A stretch of 64,000 bases of DNA from Linnemannia schmuckeri. Its lineage: Eukaryota; Mortierellomycota; Mortierellomycetes; Mortierellales; Mortierellaceae. The number at the start of each line of letters is the position of its first letter. The stretch's first letter is position 1. The notes under the pieces were generated by a model. That model was not told the origin of the DNA, ran no database searches, and saw only the letters and a program-made list of their open reading frames with translations. The stretch spans positions 1,550,001 to 1,614,000 of the forward strand of contig JANATG010000014.1 in NCBI GenBank assembly GCA_029449235.1, given 5' to 3'. Of the stretch, positions 23,546 to 33,036 are shown piece by piece. The position numbers were made by a program, and so were the translations under genes.

Positions 23546-24788
23546 ATGCCTCACTCCTATGGTATCCGTGCTCGCACCCGCCACATGTTCGCCCGTAACT
23601 TCAGGGAGCATGGTATGCCCATCAAGCTTACCACCTACTTGAAGACCTACAAGGTCGGTGATATCGTTGACATCAAGGCCAACGGTGCCATCCACAAGGG
23701 TATGCCCCACAAGTTCTACCACGGGTATGTCGTCTGCCTTCTTCCTCCTCAAGGCCCACTTCTCAGAGGACAGCAAGCCCCTGTTGTCAGTGTTAACACC
23801 ACAGGGCAACACCTTTTTTCCCGACCGGACGCAGGACCGACAAAGCAGGAAAAAATCGACCAGCAGACAGAAGGGCAGGACCCATCGCAACATCAGAGAC
23901 AAACCTTTGATCTTTGCATCTCGATCTCAGCGCAAAAACCTTCAGCACCGTTATTAGGATCAATAGGGACCATAGGGAGACTTTGATCTCCATTTATGAT
24001 CATTCGACATTCGGGATTCAACTTGTCTCGCCTGGCCATGCCTGGAATCTTTGACAAGGGCTTTTTCAGTGGCGTTCTTGCATACAAGTCGCCTGTGTGA
24101 CCTTGTGGCTGCTGGAAACGACTGTTGACTAGTTGGGCAGACATACAGCAAGGCATGGGACTATCACCCGGCTCTAGCGCAGTTCCAGGACCTAGACAGT
24201 CGCCTTTTTTCGAACACTCTCGCCTTTTCGCTCTCTTTCGACAGGGCTGCGTCCGACTCGGCACTTCGAACTTGTGTGGCGACACTTCTCGCACATAACA
24301 GGATCGGAGACACATTGTTGCCCATACACTAACTCGTCTCCCTCTTTTGTTCCGAAATAGACGCACTGGCATCATCTACAACGTGACCAAGTCCGCTGTT
24401 GGTATCATCATCAACAAGAAGGTCGGCAACCGTTTCCTCGAGAAGCGCGTCAACATCCGCATTGAGCACATCAAGCACTCCAAGTGCCGTGATGACTTCT
24501 TGCGTCGCGTCAAGGAGAACGCCGCCGCCAAGTTGCAGGCCAAGGCCGATGGTGTCAAGGTCAACTTGAAGAGACAGCCCGTCCAGCCCCGTGAGGCCCG
24601 CTTCGTCTCCATCAAGCACAACATCCCCACCACCCTCAACCCCATCCCCTACGACAGTAAGTCTCTTTTTCTTTGTGATTTCTCTGGCGAATATTTTTCT
24701 GCTTCTGCTAGTTATTCATGACACTAGGATGATGCACTAATTCCCCTTCCTGCTTTTATTTTTTTCCTTTTTTTTAGCCCTTGTCTAA
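23546..24788 (+). CDS. RPL21: 60S ribosomal protein eL21 (RPL21)
   Basis: Three exons (23546..23724, 24361..24656, 24778..24788) give 161 residues, the usual size. The N-terminus MPHSYGIRARTRHMFARNF, the block TYLKTYKVGDIVDIKANGA with KGMPHKFYHG, and NVTKSAVGIIINKKVGNR are characteristic of eL21, a large-subunit protein near the central protuberance. The third exon encodes only the last residues (TLV and stop). The first intron (23725-24360) is 636 nt, far longer than most introns in this window. Splice phases agree with the family sequence: G-R-T-G-I across intron 1, Y-D-T-L-V across intron 2. Confidence 0.96.
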
Positions 24789-24829
24789 ATGTTGACGGGA
24801 AATGGTTTTTTGTGTGCGGAAGCGATGCA

Positions 24830-24835
24830 AATAAA
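24830..24835 (+). terminator. poly(A) signal AATAAA of RPL21
   Basis: Canonical AATAAA 42 bases after the RPL21 stop. Confidence 0.5.
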
Positions 24836-24840
24836 CGAGC

Positions 24841-25429
24841 AGAATGTTTTCATCGAAAGCAAAGAACACATCAACAAGACACTTGCGGCTCTTTTTTTTT
24901 TTTTTTTGCTATGGCGGTGGTCTTTTTTGTCATTATATTGAGCTTGTGGATTCTATGTGCACGCTGAACAACAACGACTGCGAGAAATACAAAAGCGAAG
25001 TGCGGCGACGAGGGGAGAAAAGCCTTGTTGGGCTGTTCTGTTCGTAGAATGTTGAGTACAGACTCTTACGTGAACAATGCAGAGTACAAGGGAAGCTGGG
25101 CTAAGCTGGCTATGTATTAGAGAGAGGAGCAAGTTGCTGAAGTTGGGGTGGTAAGTTGCAAGGCCCGCTTCAGGTTTCCTTTGCAAATCCAAAGGGAAAA
25201 CTACGGCAAGCGAACCATACCTATACTGATATCTGACATTCCTCTTTGGACAAGATCGAGTCCTCTTCCTCCCTTTTTGCCCTTTTAGCTTTTTTCTTTT
25301 GGTTCACACTGCTTTCCTTCTTTCTTTCCTCTTGTTCTTTCGCTCATACTTCCTACCACTCCTTCTCTCCACTCCTCTCTTCCCTCACACACGCAAATGC
25401 TCAAGGCTGGATAATAGGTGGCAACCATG
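24841..25429. other. Intergenic stretch between RPL21 and the membrane-protein relic
   Basis: T-rich and pyrimidine-rich; no gene seen. The last part could be the old promoter of the relic that follows. Confidence 0.4.
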
Positions 25430-27060
25430 ATGAAGAAAAACAATTTATCAAAAAAATCAAAGCAAAAAACAGGTAGCAACAAGGGCGGCGTTAGTATAAC
25501 CGATCCAGCAGTATTCTTTCCCCGAGATGATTCGGTACCAGTACTACCGGAGAGCAACAGCAGCAGTCTCCCTCGCTCGACTTCTTTCGTCTCGCGTGCG
25601 TCGCTGTCTTCCTTGGGTCACTAATGTGAGTTCCATGACGCGTTTTGTTTGTCTCCATCAGCATGCGAGTCATACACAAACTGACACAGCAATCAATTCG
25701 CGACATAGATAACGCGTTGGTGGCAAACAATAGGCTCATCTCCCTGGAGGCACCCCTCATGTTCTTCACCGCCCTGTCGTTCGTGTCCTGGACTATGTTC
25801 TCTAAACAGTCGCAGAGGTAAACCATCACCTTAGATTTGGCCTTGTACTGTTACTGTTAATGTACTCCTGAAACAGATCTGAACATGATGTACCTCATTT
25901 GTCGATATGTATGTAGACCGTTTGGAGTGCAGTGGTGGTTGTGATTCTCATGACAGGCTTGGTGGCCTCAGGAGCCATGTCAACCAAACTGCCAGGAGTT
26001 CTGACTGTTCTCACAATGGGCGCCTTGGTTGGATGGGACCTGTGGGTCTCATCACCGACGAAGCCGTCAGCACTGTACGTTGAACCCTATTTCTTTTGCA
26101 CTCTCCTACATCTCTTTCCTCATCGATAACGAAATATGTCGCTCACCTTTTTATTTAGATACAAAACACTTTCCTTGCAAACTAGACACAATGGGCAAAG
26201 CACTACGTCTCACGGTTGGCAACTCTGAAAATCCTCCCAGTCGTCATCTACACATCGATCTACGACCTCCACTTCTAACTCCAGACCAATCAACCCTACT
26301 ACTCAACTTCCGTCCACAGCGACTATGATCTCACCCTGCTGACTGCATCCTTCCTACACTTTCTCCAGTTTCCTTACACCGAGGATCAACAGGAACTTGT
26401 CTGGGGCAACATTGTCTATGAATCTGTCATCCAGCTCCAGTCCGAATTTCAGCCCCCCATGTATGTCCACTCGCCTTTCAAGCATTGGCCCAAGGATTCA
26501 AGGCAGATCCAGATAGCCGCGTATGAGTACCCTGATTTGAGTAATCATTGGATTGTTGTGCGTGCAAATTTGTCGAATGCGGAGGATGCTGAGGGCGTGG
26601 AGGAGAAGAAGGCTATGGGCGAGATTCCGGACCGACTAGAATACATCCATCATGGTGACTGAATCCGACTCCGACATATGGTGCATCGTCATTGCATGCA
26701 CTTGCAAGATGTCCGGACCATGGGGCGAAATTAATAACAAGCGCCATTGTGAGGTTAACGCGCATGGATTTGCAGAACGACTTTGATGGCGATTGGGGAG
26801 ACCGGTGAAGAGTCAAGGTGGTGAATACGAATACGATGAGGACGGTCTCGAAGGTTCAGGGCTTGCGTTTCAAGACGCTCAAGACTGCTTTTCGATTGAG
26901 GCATTGTGATCAATGCAGTCATTTGCATCTGACGGGGGATCTTTTGGAGGACTCAGTTCCTGGTGGGAAGGGGAGAGTGGAGTTGTCGTGTTTAAAGGAT
27001 GTGGTTGTCCTTACGAGCTCTATTTGGCGCTTCTCCATGAACAATCATGATGATTATCGT
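25430..27060 (+). pseudogene. Broken gene for an unrecognised multi-pass membrane protein
   Basis: Several spliceable coding blocks share gene-like composition but not one open frame. They include SIRDIDNALVANNRL with membrane segment APLMFFTALSFVSWTMF (25685-25815), ending at a GTAAAC donor. A second hydrophobic block AVVVVILMTGLVASGAM with LTMGALVGWDLWVSS follows (25930-26075). Then comes WAKHYVSRLATLKILPVV... with stops in frame (TAG near 26185, TAA at about 26277), and a clean soluble block from YYSTSVHSDYDLTLL to PDRLEYIHHGD (26300-26660). Further frame-broken sequence runs to a GTAAG donor at about 27060. I do not recognise the family. The two in-frame stops make it a pseudogene or a badly damaged allele. 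The piggyBac element begins about 45 bases after the last donor. Confidence 0.5.
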
Positions 27061-27104
27061 AAGTTTTTCTCCTTTTTTAAAAAAATGTGAGGGGGTCAAT
27101 GCGT

Positions 27105-27155
27105 TAACCTTGGAAGGATTTTTTATCCCTTAGGTTGTCAAGAATGCAAATTTGC
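27105..27155 (+). repeat. Left inverted end of the piggyBac element with TTAA target site
   Basis: TTAA at 27105-27108 is followed by CCTTGGAAGG and then by the inner block 27124-27155, which matches the complement of 31624-31662 except for small differences. Confidence 0.7.
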
Positions 27156-27379
27156 GTTTTTTTTCACTTTAACGAGGTTTTCATAAAAATGGGTTAGGAT
27201 AGGGACCCTGGTCGTCTAACGAAAACGACGCAGCGTGCATTTTTACGTAGTGTTGAGTGTTCTCACGTATTGTCTCATTACCATTCATTCGCCCGAAATC
27301 GACCTTTTTTCTTCCCCCATTCTTTCTCTCTTGACTCAATTAGTCTTTTTCATCTTACTCAACTTCGCCCAACCCATTC

Positions 27380-29315
27380 ATGAACCCTGAACTCGAGTTC
27401 CTTCACTCCTTTGACGTTGCTGACGTTCAAGTTACCGTCGCTTCTGCCACTGAGGAGACTGATGAGTTAGCCTTTAGGTTCATTCGTCGGAATCGACCTT
27501 TGCTCGGTGAGGCCGATTATGATGATGAACAAATGGAAGGAGAGGTGGTTGATCCCCCTGATGCCGAGGAGCGCTTGGAAGAGGAAGAGATGGTCAATCC
27601 CCCTGAGGCTGTAGCTCAAGCAAGGAAGGGCAAGATGGTAACTCGTGAAGAGCTGCAACTACCCAGTCCTCCAGAGTTCGAAGATATCTTTCGTCATCAA
27701 AAAGAAAAACACAGCACAATCCAATCTTCCCCAAGCAGTTCGACTCGACAGCCAAATGTCACCACTCAGTGTCTTTTCGCTTTTCTTTACCGAGGCAACC
27801 TTTTCAGAGTTGGCAAGGAACACCAACAGCTATGCCAATTCAAAGGAGGCAGGCGATGTGGAGGGCTCACGCTACTGGGAAGTCACCACACCAGACGAGC
27901 TTCGCATATTCTTCGGCATCATCACCTACATGGGCGTGTTCAAGTCTCCTAGTGTCAAAGACTACTAGTCAACCAACCCCGAGTATCCTCAACATACCAT
28001 CACCGATTTCATGTCTCTTACTCGCTTTCAACAATTAAAGCGCTTCTTTCACATATCTCCTCCCGACACGCCCGACGAACCTTGGTTCTCAAAGGTACAA
28101 CCTCTTTCCGACAACCTTGCGTCACTTTACACTCGCTATTATGTCCCCTCCACCAACATCTCTATCGATGAGATGATTGTTCGCTTCTCAGGAAGGAGCG
28201 GGCACACAGTACGCATGAAGGGGAAACCTACTCTGGAGGGCTACAAGATTCTTGCTTTGTGCGATGCAGGATACACCTACTCTTTTCTCTACACCTCTCG
28301 GATCAAATCCATTGTTGGCATCAAAAAGATAAAACAATTGACCCTCACCTCTTCAGCTGTTGTCCACCTCGCCAACTCCCTTCCCCCTTCTCGCACCTTC
28401 AACATCTACATGGACAACTATTTCTCCAACGTTCCCCTCTTCACGTACTTGCGTGGACTCAAAATTGGCGCCTGTGGCACAGTTCGTATCAACTCAACCG
28501 ACTACCCTAAACTCCTCAAAGTGAGCAAGACAGAGAAGATGCAGTGGAACAAGCTCTCAGGAATGGTAGTCAACAACCAAGTTCTCGCCGTTGTATGGAT
28601 GGATAATGCACCCGTCACCATGCTCACCACTATCCACACCATCACCAACCAAGACGACTTCGTCAAGCGCACTCGGCGCCGCCCACGAGAAACGAGCACT
28701 AATGCAGCCCGAACTCGTGAAGTATTCAAGGGCCATCCAACTGCAGAACTCCTCATACCCAAATTGATCGACGACTACAACTATCACATGAACGGCGTCG
28801 ACATCAGTGACCAATACAGATCAAACTACAGCACCCAGTTGACAGTACTCAGAACATGGATGCCCCTCTTCTTCTGGATCTTTGATACAACCATTGTCAA
28901 CTGCTACCGGATCTACACCGTACGCAGAGGAACTCTCACACATAAAGAGTTTCGTATCAAGTTGGCGTGGGATTTGGTGAGGACGGCAGCACAGAGTATA
29001 TACAACTCGGATCAAAGGAAGAGGAGTAGAGAATACCAACAAACCACCCGCAAGAAGTCGATAAAAAAAAAGTCTGTCATCAAGAAACGCCCCAAGCTGC
29101 CCCCCATCCGTCTTATTCCCGGAGATCACTTTCCTCTGCCAGTGACTGATGGCTCCAGACTCTGCTGCTTTTTCTGTCGCTTCATGTATACGATCAAGGG
29201 CGACGAGAACTACGATCCAAAAACACAAACAACCTGGACCTGTGAGACTTGTCAAGTCCCTCTTTGTATAAACAAGACTCGTCATTGCTTCCGCGACTTT
29301 CACAAAATGCCATAG
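27380..29315 (+). pseudogene. piggyBac transposase (DDE_Tnp_1_7), disabled
   Basis: The catalytic domain is well preserved from about 27760: SPLSVFSLFFTEATFSELA, ISIDEMIVRFSGRSG, and the three catalytic aspartates in ALCDAGYTY (28263), IYMDNYFSN (28413) and HMNGVDISDQ (28800). A C-terminal Cys-rich domain follows (CCFFC ... WTCETCQVPLC ... RHCFRDFH). The acidic N-terminal region (27380-27730, EEERMEGE-type repeats around PPDA/PPEA) is in another frame, so at least one frameshift lies between about 27700 and 27750. The codon at 27966-27968 is TAG in KDY*STNPEYP, where this family has Trp. A protein could at best start at the ATG at 28011 and would lack the N-terminal part. Function is cut-and-paste DNA transposition at TTAA. 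Confidence 0.88.
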
Positions 29316-29676
29316 CAATTGACGGTCGATCCAGTAATGAGCAGGCCCAAGCCGACCCACACACATGATACCAATGGATCTGAAGAGCAAATAAGAACAA
29401 AAAAAAGGCCCCAGACCCAGTATTCGATTCCCAGCGCCCCACAAAAAATCCACCCCTTTTCTGATTGTTGACATATGGTGGTACAGTCCCCTCTAACAAT
29501 GTATCATTGTAAGGAATAGAATAACAATGAATAGGGTCATAAGACCAATTCAAACGAACTATTTTTTCGAAAATTCTAGCACCATCACCTCCTCCGAACG
29601 TTCCGATAAAAAGAAAAAGGAGCCTCTCCAATGCTACCATTCCACCACCACCATCCCACTTCACCCCCAATACACA

Positions 29677-30594
29677 ATGCCCAAGCACCATTCTCTTGAG
29701 CTCAAGGGTCGCATCATCGGGGCCTATGAAGCCGGTGCGACTCCTTCCACTATTGCCAAAACCCACAATCTCCACATTGCCACAGTCCTATCCATTATTA
29801 AAAAATGGGAGCAAGAAGGCACCGTTGTTCCCAAAAAACCAACTGGAAGACCACCCATTCTTAAAGAGAAGGATGTCGAGCAGCTCCTCAACAGGGTGAA
29901 CGATAACAACCGCGTTAGCCTTAAGGAGATAGTCAGAATGTCGCCCAAGCCAGTCTCAAAATGCACTGTGCGCAAGATTCTCCACAAAAAGGGGATATTT
30001 TGTCGCGTTGCCGTCAAGAAACCTCGTCTGGAGCCAAGGCATGTAGCCGCTCGTTTAACCTTTGCCCATGATAAAGCCAATTGGACATGGATTGACTGGG
30101 AGAGGATCATCTGGACTGACGAGTGTTGCTTTGAAATAGGCAAAGACTTCAGAAAAGTCCTTCTCTGGCGCACCAAGGACGAGAAGTATCTGCTCAAGAA
30201 TATTAGCCCACTTCTCCGGAGCGGTCGATCAACTGTCAAGGTATGGGGAGCAATTGCTGGAGGAAAGAAATCAAGACTGGCCATTCTCGATAACGACAAC
30301 AACAAAGCACAAGGATTTGTCGATACTGTCTACGAGGATGAGCTGAGGTGGTTCGCGGCTCAAGTAAAGAGCCCCCTTCTTATGGAGGATAACGCGCCCA
30401 TTCATACAAGCAAAATCGCCACAAACTGGCGGCTGAAGAATGGTGTTCCAAAGATGTTATGGCCACCTAATTCTCCTGATCTCAATCCCATCGAAAACAT
30501 CTGGTCGATCCTCAAGAGACGTCTTAACAGTCGTCCAAGGCAGCCGACCAGCAAGGAGGAAATGGTTGCCGCCATTCTGGAGGAGTGGGATTGA
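29677..30594 (+). CDS. Tc1-like transposase, plus arm, C-terminus cut by the palindrome junction
   Basis: The protein begins MPKHHSLELKGRIIGAY with a paired-type helix-turn-helix (AGATPSTIAKTHNLHIATV) and a GRPPIL hook between the two DNA-binding subdomains. The catalytic triad is complete: Asp in IIWTDECCF (30118), Asp in LLMEDNAPIH (30388) and Glu in NPIENIWS (30493). The last two are 35 codons apart, which is DD34E, the Tc1 signature. The frame ends in EEEMVAAILEEWD and a TGA that is created where the spacer meets the reverse arm, so the natural C-terminal residues are missing. An in-frame ATG at 29527 would add 50 residues, but they lie close to the terminal repeat and look non-coding. 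Possibly still catalytic; unproven. Confidence 0.85.
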   Translation: MPKHHSLELKGRIIGAYEAGATPSTIAKTHNLHIATVLSIIKKWEQEGTVVPKKPTGRPPILKEKDVEQLLNRVNDNNRVSLKEIVRMSPKPVSKCTVRKILHKKGIFCRVAVKKPRLEPRHVAARLTFAHDKANWTWIDWERIIWTDECCFEIGKDFRKVLLWRTKDEKYLLKNISPLLRSGRSTVKVWGAIAGGKKSRLAILDNDNNKAQGFVDTVYEDELRWFAAQVKSPLLMEDNAPIHTSKIATNWRLKNGVPKMLWPPNSPDLNPIENIWSILKRRLNSRPRQPTSKEEMVAAILEEWD

Positions 30595-31399
30595 GATCAG
30601 GAGAATTAGGTGGCCATAACATCTTTGGAACACCATTCTTCAGCCGCCAGTTTGTGGCGATTTTGCTTGTATGAATGGGCGCGTTATCCTCCATAAGAAG
30701 GGGGCTCTTTACTTGAGCCGCGAACCACCTCAGCTCATCCTCGTAGACAGTATCGACAAATCCTTGTGCTTTGTTGTTGTCGTTATCGAGAATGGCCAGT
30801 CTTGATTTCTTTCCTCCAGCAATTGCTCCCCATACCTTGACAGTTGATCGACCGCTCCGGAGAAGTGGGCTAATATTCTTGAGCAGATACTTCTCGTCCT
30901 TGGTGCGCCAGAGAAGGACTTTTCTGAAGTCTTTGCCTATTTCAAAGCAACACTCGTCAGTCCAGATGATCCTCTCCCAGTCAATCCATGTCCAATTGGC
31001 TTTATCATGGGCAAAGGTTAAACGAGCGGCTACATGCCTTGGCTCCAGACGAGGTTTCTTGACGGCAACGCGACAAAATATCCCCTTTTTGTGGAGAATC
31101 TTGCGCACAGTGCATTTTGAGACTGGCTTGGGCGACATTCTGACTATCTCCTTAAGGCTAACGCGGTTGTTATCGTTCACCCTGTTGAGGAGCTGCTCGA
31201 CATCCTTCTCTTTAAGAATGGGTGGTCTTCCAGTTGGTTTTTTGGGAACAACGGTGCCTTCTTGCTCCCATTTTTTAATAATGGATAGGACTGTGGCAAT
31301 GTGGAGATTGTGGGTTTTGGCAATAGTGGAAGGAGTCGCACCGGCTTCATAGGCCCCGATGATGCGACCCTTGAGCTCAAGAGAATGGTGCTTGGGCAT
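30524..31399 (-). pseudogene. Tc1-like transposase, minus arm, truncated before the catalytic Glu
   Basis: The translation is identical to the plus-arm copy from MPKHHSLELKG through LWPPNSPDLNP. It then runs into the spacer read backwards (TPPEWRQPF...) and stops. The two catalytic Asp residues are present but the DD34E Glu is lost, so this arm cannot encode an active enzyme. Confidence 0.9.
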
Positions 31400-31623
31400 T
31401 GTGTATTGGGGGTGAAGTGGGATGGTGGTGGTGGAATGGTAGCATTGGAGAGGCTCCTTTTTCTTTTTATCGGAACGTTCGGAGGAGGTGATGGTGCTAG
31501 AATTTTCGAAAAAATAGTTCGTTTGAATTGGTCTTATGACCCTGTTCATTGTTATTCTATTCCTTACAATGATACATTGTTAGAGGGGACTGTACATGGA
31601 AGTAGTACGCAAAAAAAAAAAGA

Positions 31624-31662
31624 TGCAAATTTGCAGAAATTTTTGTGACAACCGAAGGGATA
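31624..31662 (-). repeat. Right inverted end of the piggyBac element (outer part missing)
   Basis: Read on the minus strand this gives TATCCCTTCGGTTGTCA and then TGCAAATTTGCA and a T-run, the same order as the left end. Sequence beyond 31662 no longer matches. Confidence 0.7.
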
Positions 31663-31852
31663 GTGCCAGTGGAGACGGAGCTAGCAGCGTACCCAAAAGT
31701 CTCATTTTGGAAAAAGTAAAGAAATCTGCAACCTGATCAGGACCAAATCACGCGCCTTCGACATGAGCAAATCCGTCGACAAAAGAGCCGACTCTCTTTG
31801 TCCTTTTAGCTGGCTGTTCAAACTTACTAGGTCTCCTATACTCCTCGCCTGA

Positions 31853-32071
31853 CGGAGCAAGGTTGATGGGTTTGAGAAGGACAACAATGATAAGGATCAT
31901 GTTCGCCAGATATCGTTAGTTCCTAATCCGACCAGTTGGGTCATTCGGACTGTTGGGTTGCTCTTCTTTTTTGAGTTCCATATCCTTTCGGTGCTGAGAT
32001 ATCAGCGTGGATACCTTGATGGTCAGAACTTGTTGAATAAGTTTTCGAGTGATGAATCATCTCTCTGCTGA
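31853..32071 (+). pseudogene. Coding-like fragment with one membrane segment right of piggyBac
   Basis: A 72-codon stretch reads FEKDNNDKDHVRQISLVPNP and then a hydrophobic segment WVIRTVGLLFFFEFHILSVL before a TGA. It has no start codon or clear splice partner. I do not recognise it. It lies just beyond the right end of the piggyBac element and may be a piece of the same membrane-protein gene whose remains lie left of the element; that link is inference. Confidence 0.3.
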
Positions 32072-32227
32072 GAGTCGCCACCAATATTTGCACCTACCCT
32101 AATGGTCTCTGTTTGTATTGTTTGTCTGAGTGAATAGCGTTCAAGCAGCATCATCTGTCAAACGCCAGTACATTCTTCACAGCATGGACACTCCACTCTC
32201 TCCCTTTCTTCTTCCTCCACTGGGATC

Positions 32228-32377
32228 ATGCGCTTTTCCACCATATCTCGTCTCACCCGCGCAGCAATGTACCTCTCTCTAACCTCTATTGCCCTCTTGG
32301 CATTCATTCAACTCTCCACTCACCTGTGGAACCCTCATGTCCCCCGAGAGATGTGCTGCACTCGCGACAAGGATTAA
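32228..32377 (+). CDS. Possible 49-residue peptide with hydrophobic N-terminus
   Basis: An ATG opens a short frame, MRFSTISRLTRAAMYLSLTS, with a hydrophobic core ALLAFIQL and an end in REMCCTRDKD. It could be the first exon of a broken gene or chance. No family recognised; low confidence. Confidence 0.2.
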   Translation: MRFSTISRLTRAAMYLSLTSIALLAFIQLSTHLWNPHVPREMCCTRDKD

Positions 32378-33036
32378 CCCAGCCAAGATCCCAGATCCGG
32401 GGTACGCCGGGGTCGCTAAGGGCAAGCCTATTCCTCTGATCCAATCAACTTTAAAACTCACCTGCGCAACTTGGGCCCAACACCTTTCTGGAACGTCCCT
32501 CTCGCCCATGAATCACTCCATCACCGAAACGTTCGCCCAATTCACGAACAGGATCGAACTCCATATCCCTAAATTTATCCCTCGGAGTCTTTTCATTGCA
32601 CTGTCGCAGCAACAACATAGCCCTTCTATCCAAAAGCGAGGCCGACAGAGTAACTAGCTAAGGAATCGAAAGAAATAAACTCATTGCGTTCTCCATGGTG
32701 AGTGAATGAATGCGAGTAAGGCATTAGCAACCAGCAACTGAATGAGAGCGAGCGAGGAAGGAAGAGTGCCTGAAGGAGAGAAAGAGAAGTAAGAAAGAAT
32801 TCCCCCATTTTTATGCTCCTTTTCCCCCCAGGGACCTTGTTCAATAATTGACAGCAAGCCCCTTTGACGACACCGCAGGCGAAGTATAAAAATTGACCTT
32901 TTCTCGTTCCAAAAATCGAGCGTGTGTTGTTGATTATTCTTTAATGGCCGCAGAAGGAAAAATAAGGATGTGTTCTAACTGAACCTGAATGGGGGAGGGG
33001 TATGAGGAAGAAAGTCATTGTCAGGTTGACGGTATG
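32378..33036. other. Intergenic stretch, no gene seen
   Basis: The 122-codon plus-strand frame at 32289-32657 has no recognisable domain. The rest is the 3' flank of the minus-strand kelch gene. Confidence 0.35.

Larger units (their letters stand above)
29482..31594. mobile_element. Palindromic Tc1/mariner composite: two tail-to-tail copies, about 1.01 kb arms
   Basis: Bases 29481-30490 recur as their reverse complement at 30586-31595 with a unique spacer of about 95 bases, so position x pairs with 61076 minus x. Each outer end is a Tc1-type terminus CAGTCCCCTCTAACAATG next to a TA dinucleotide (29482-29483 and 31593-31594), the Tc1/mariner target duplication. Homology stops exactly at the TA on both sides. 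The plus arm plus spacer reads through the full DD34E domain; the minus arm stops just before the catalytic Glu. I found one base difference between the arms (about 29534, AAT versus AAC). Neither copy has its own 3' end, so the whole palindrome behaves as one unit with two 5' ends. It sits inside the piggyBac element, downstream of its transposase. Confidence 0.9.
27105..31662. mobile_element. piggyBac element (about 4.6 kb including a nested insertion)
   Basis: A piggyBac-type transposase gene (27380-29315) is flanked by imperfect inverted ends. The left side starts at a TTAA (27105-27108), the target-site sequence of piggyBac elements. The inner left end TATCCCTTAGGTTGTCA then TGCAAATTTGC (27124-27155) recurs inverted at 31624-31662 as TGCAAATTTGC and TGACAACCGAAGGGATA. 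Without the nested 2.1 kb Tc1 palindrome (29482-31594) the element is about 2.45 kb, normal for piggyBac. The outermost 16 bases of the left end have no match on the right and no TTAA follows 31662, so the right end is truncated or eroded. With a damaged transposase and a damaged end it is probably immobile. Confidence 0.82.

Noticed and set aside
29724..30305. 193-codon frame antisense to the Tc1 transposase, repeated identically at 30771-31352
   Set aside because: It is the antisense shadow of the transposase and is duplicated only because of the palindrome.
29481..31595. Palindrome as an assembly artefact
   Set aside because: The two flanks are different piggyBac sequences, the arms end exactly at TA target sites, and the arms differ by a base; an artefact would mirror the flank as well. 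Long-read proof is still lacking.
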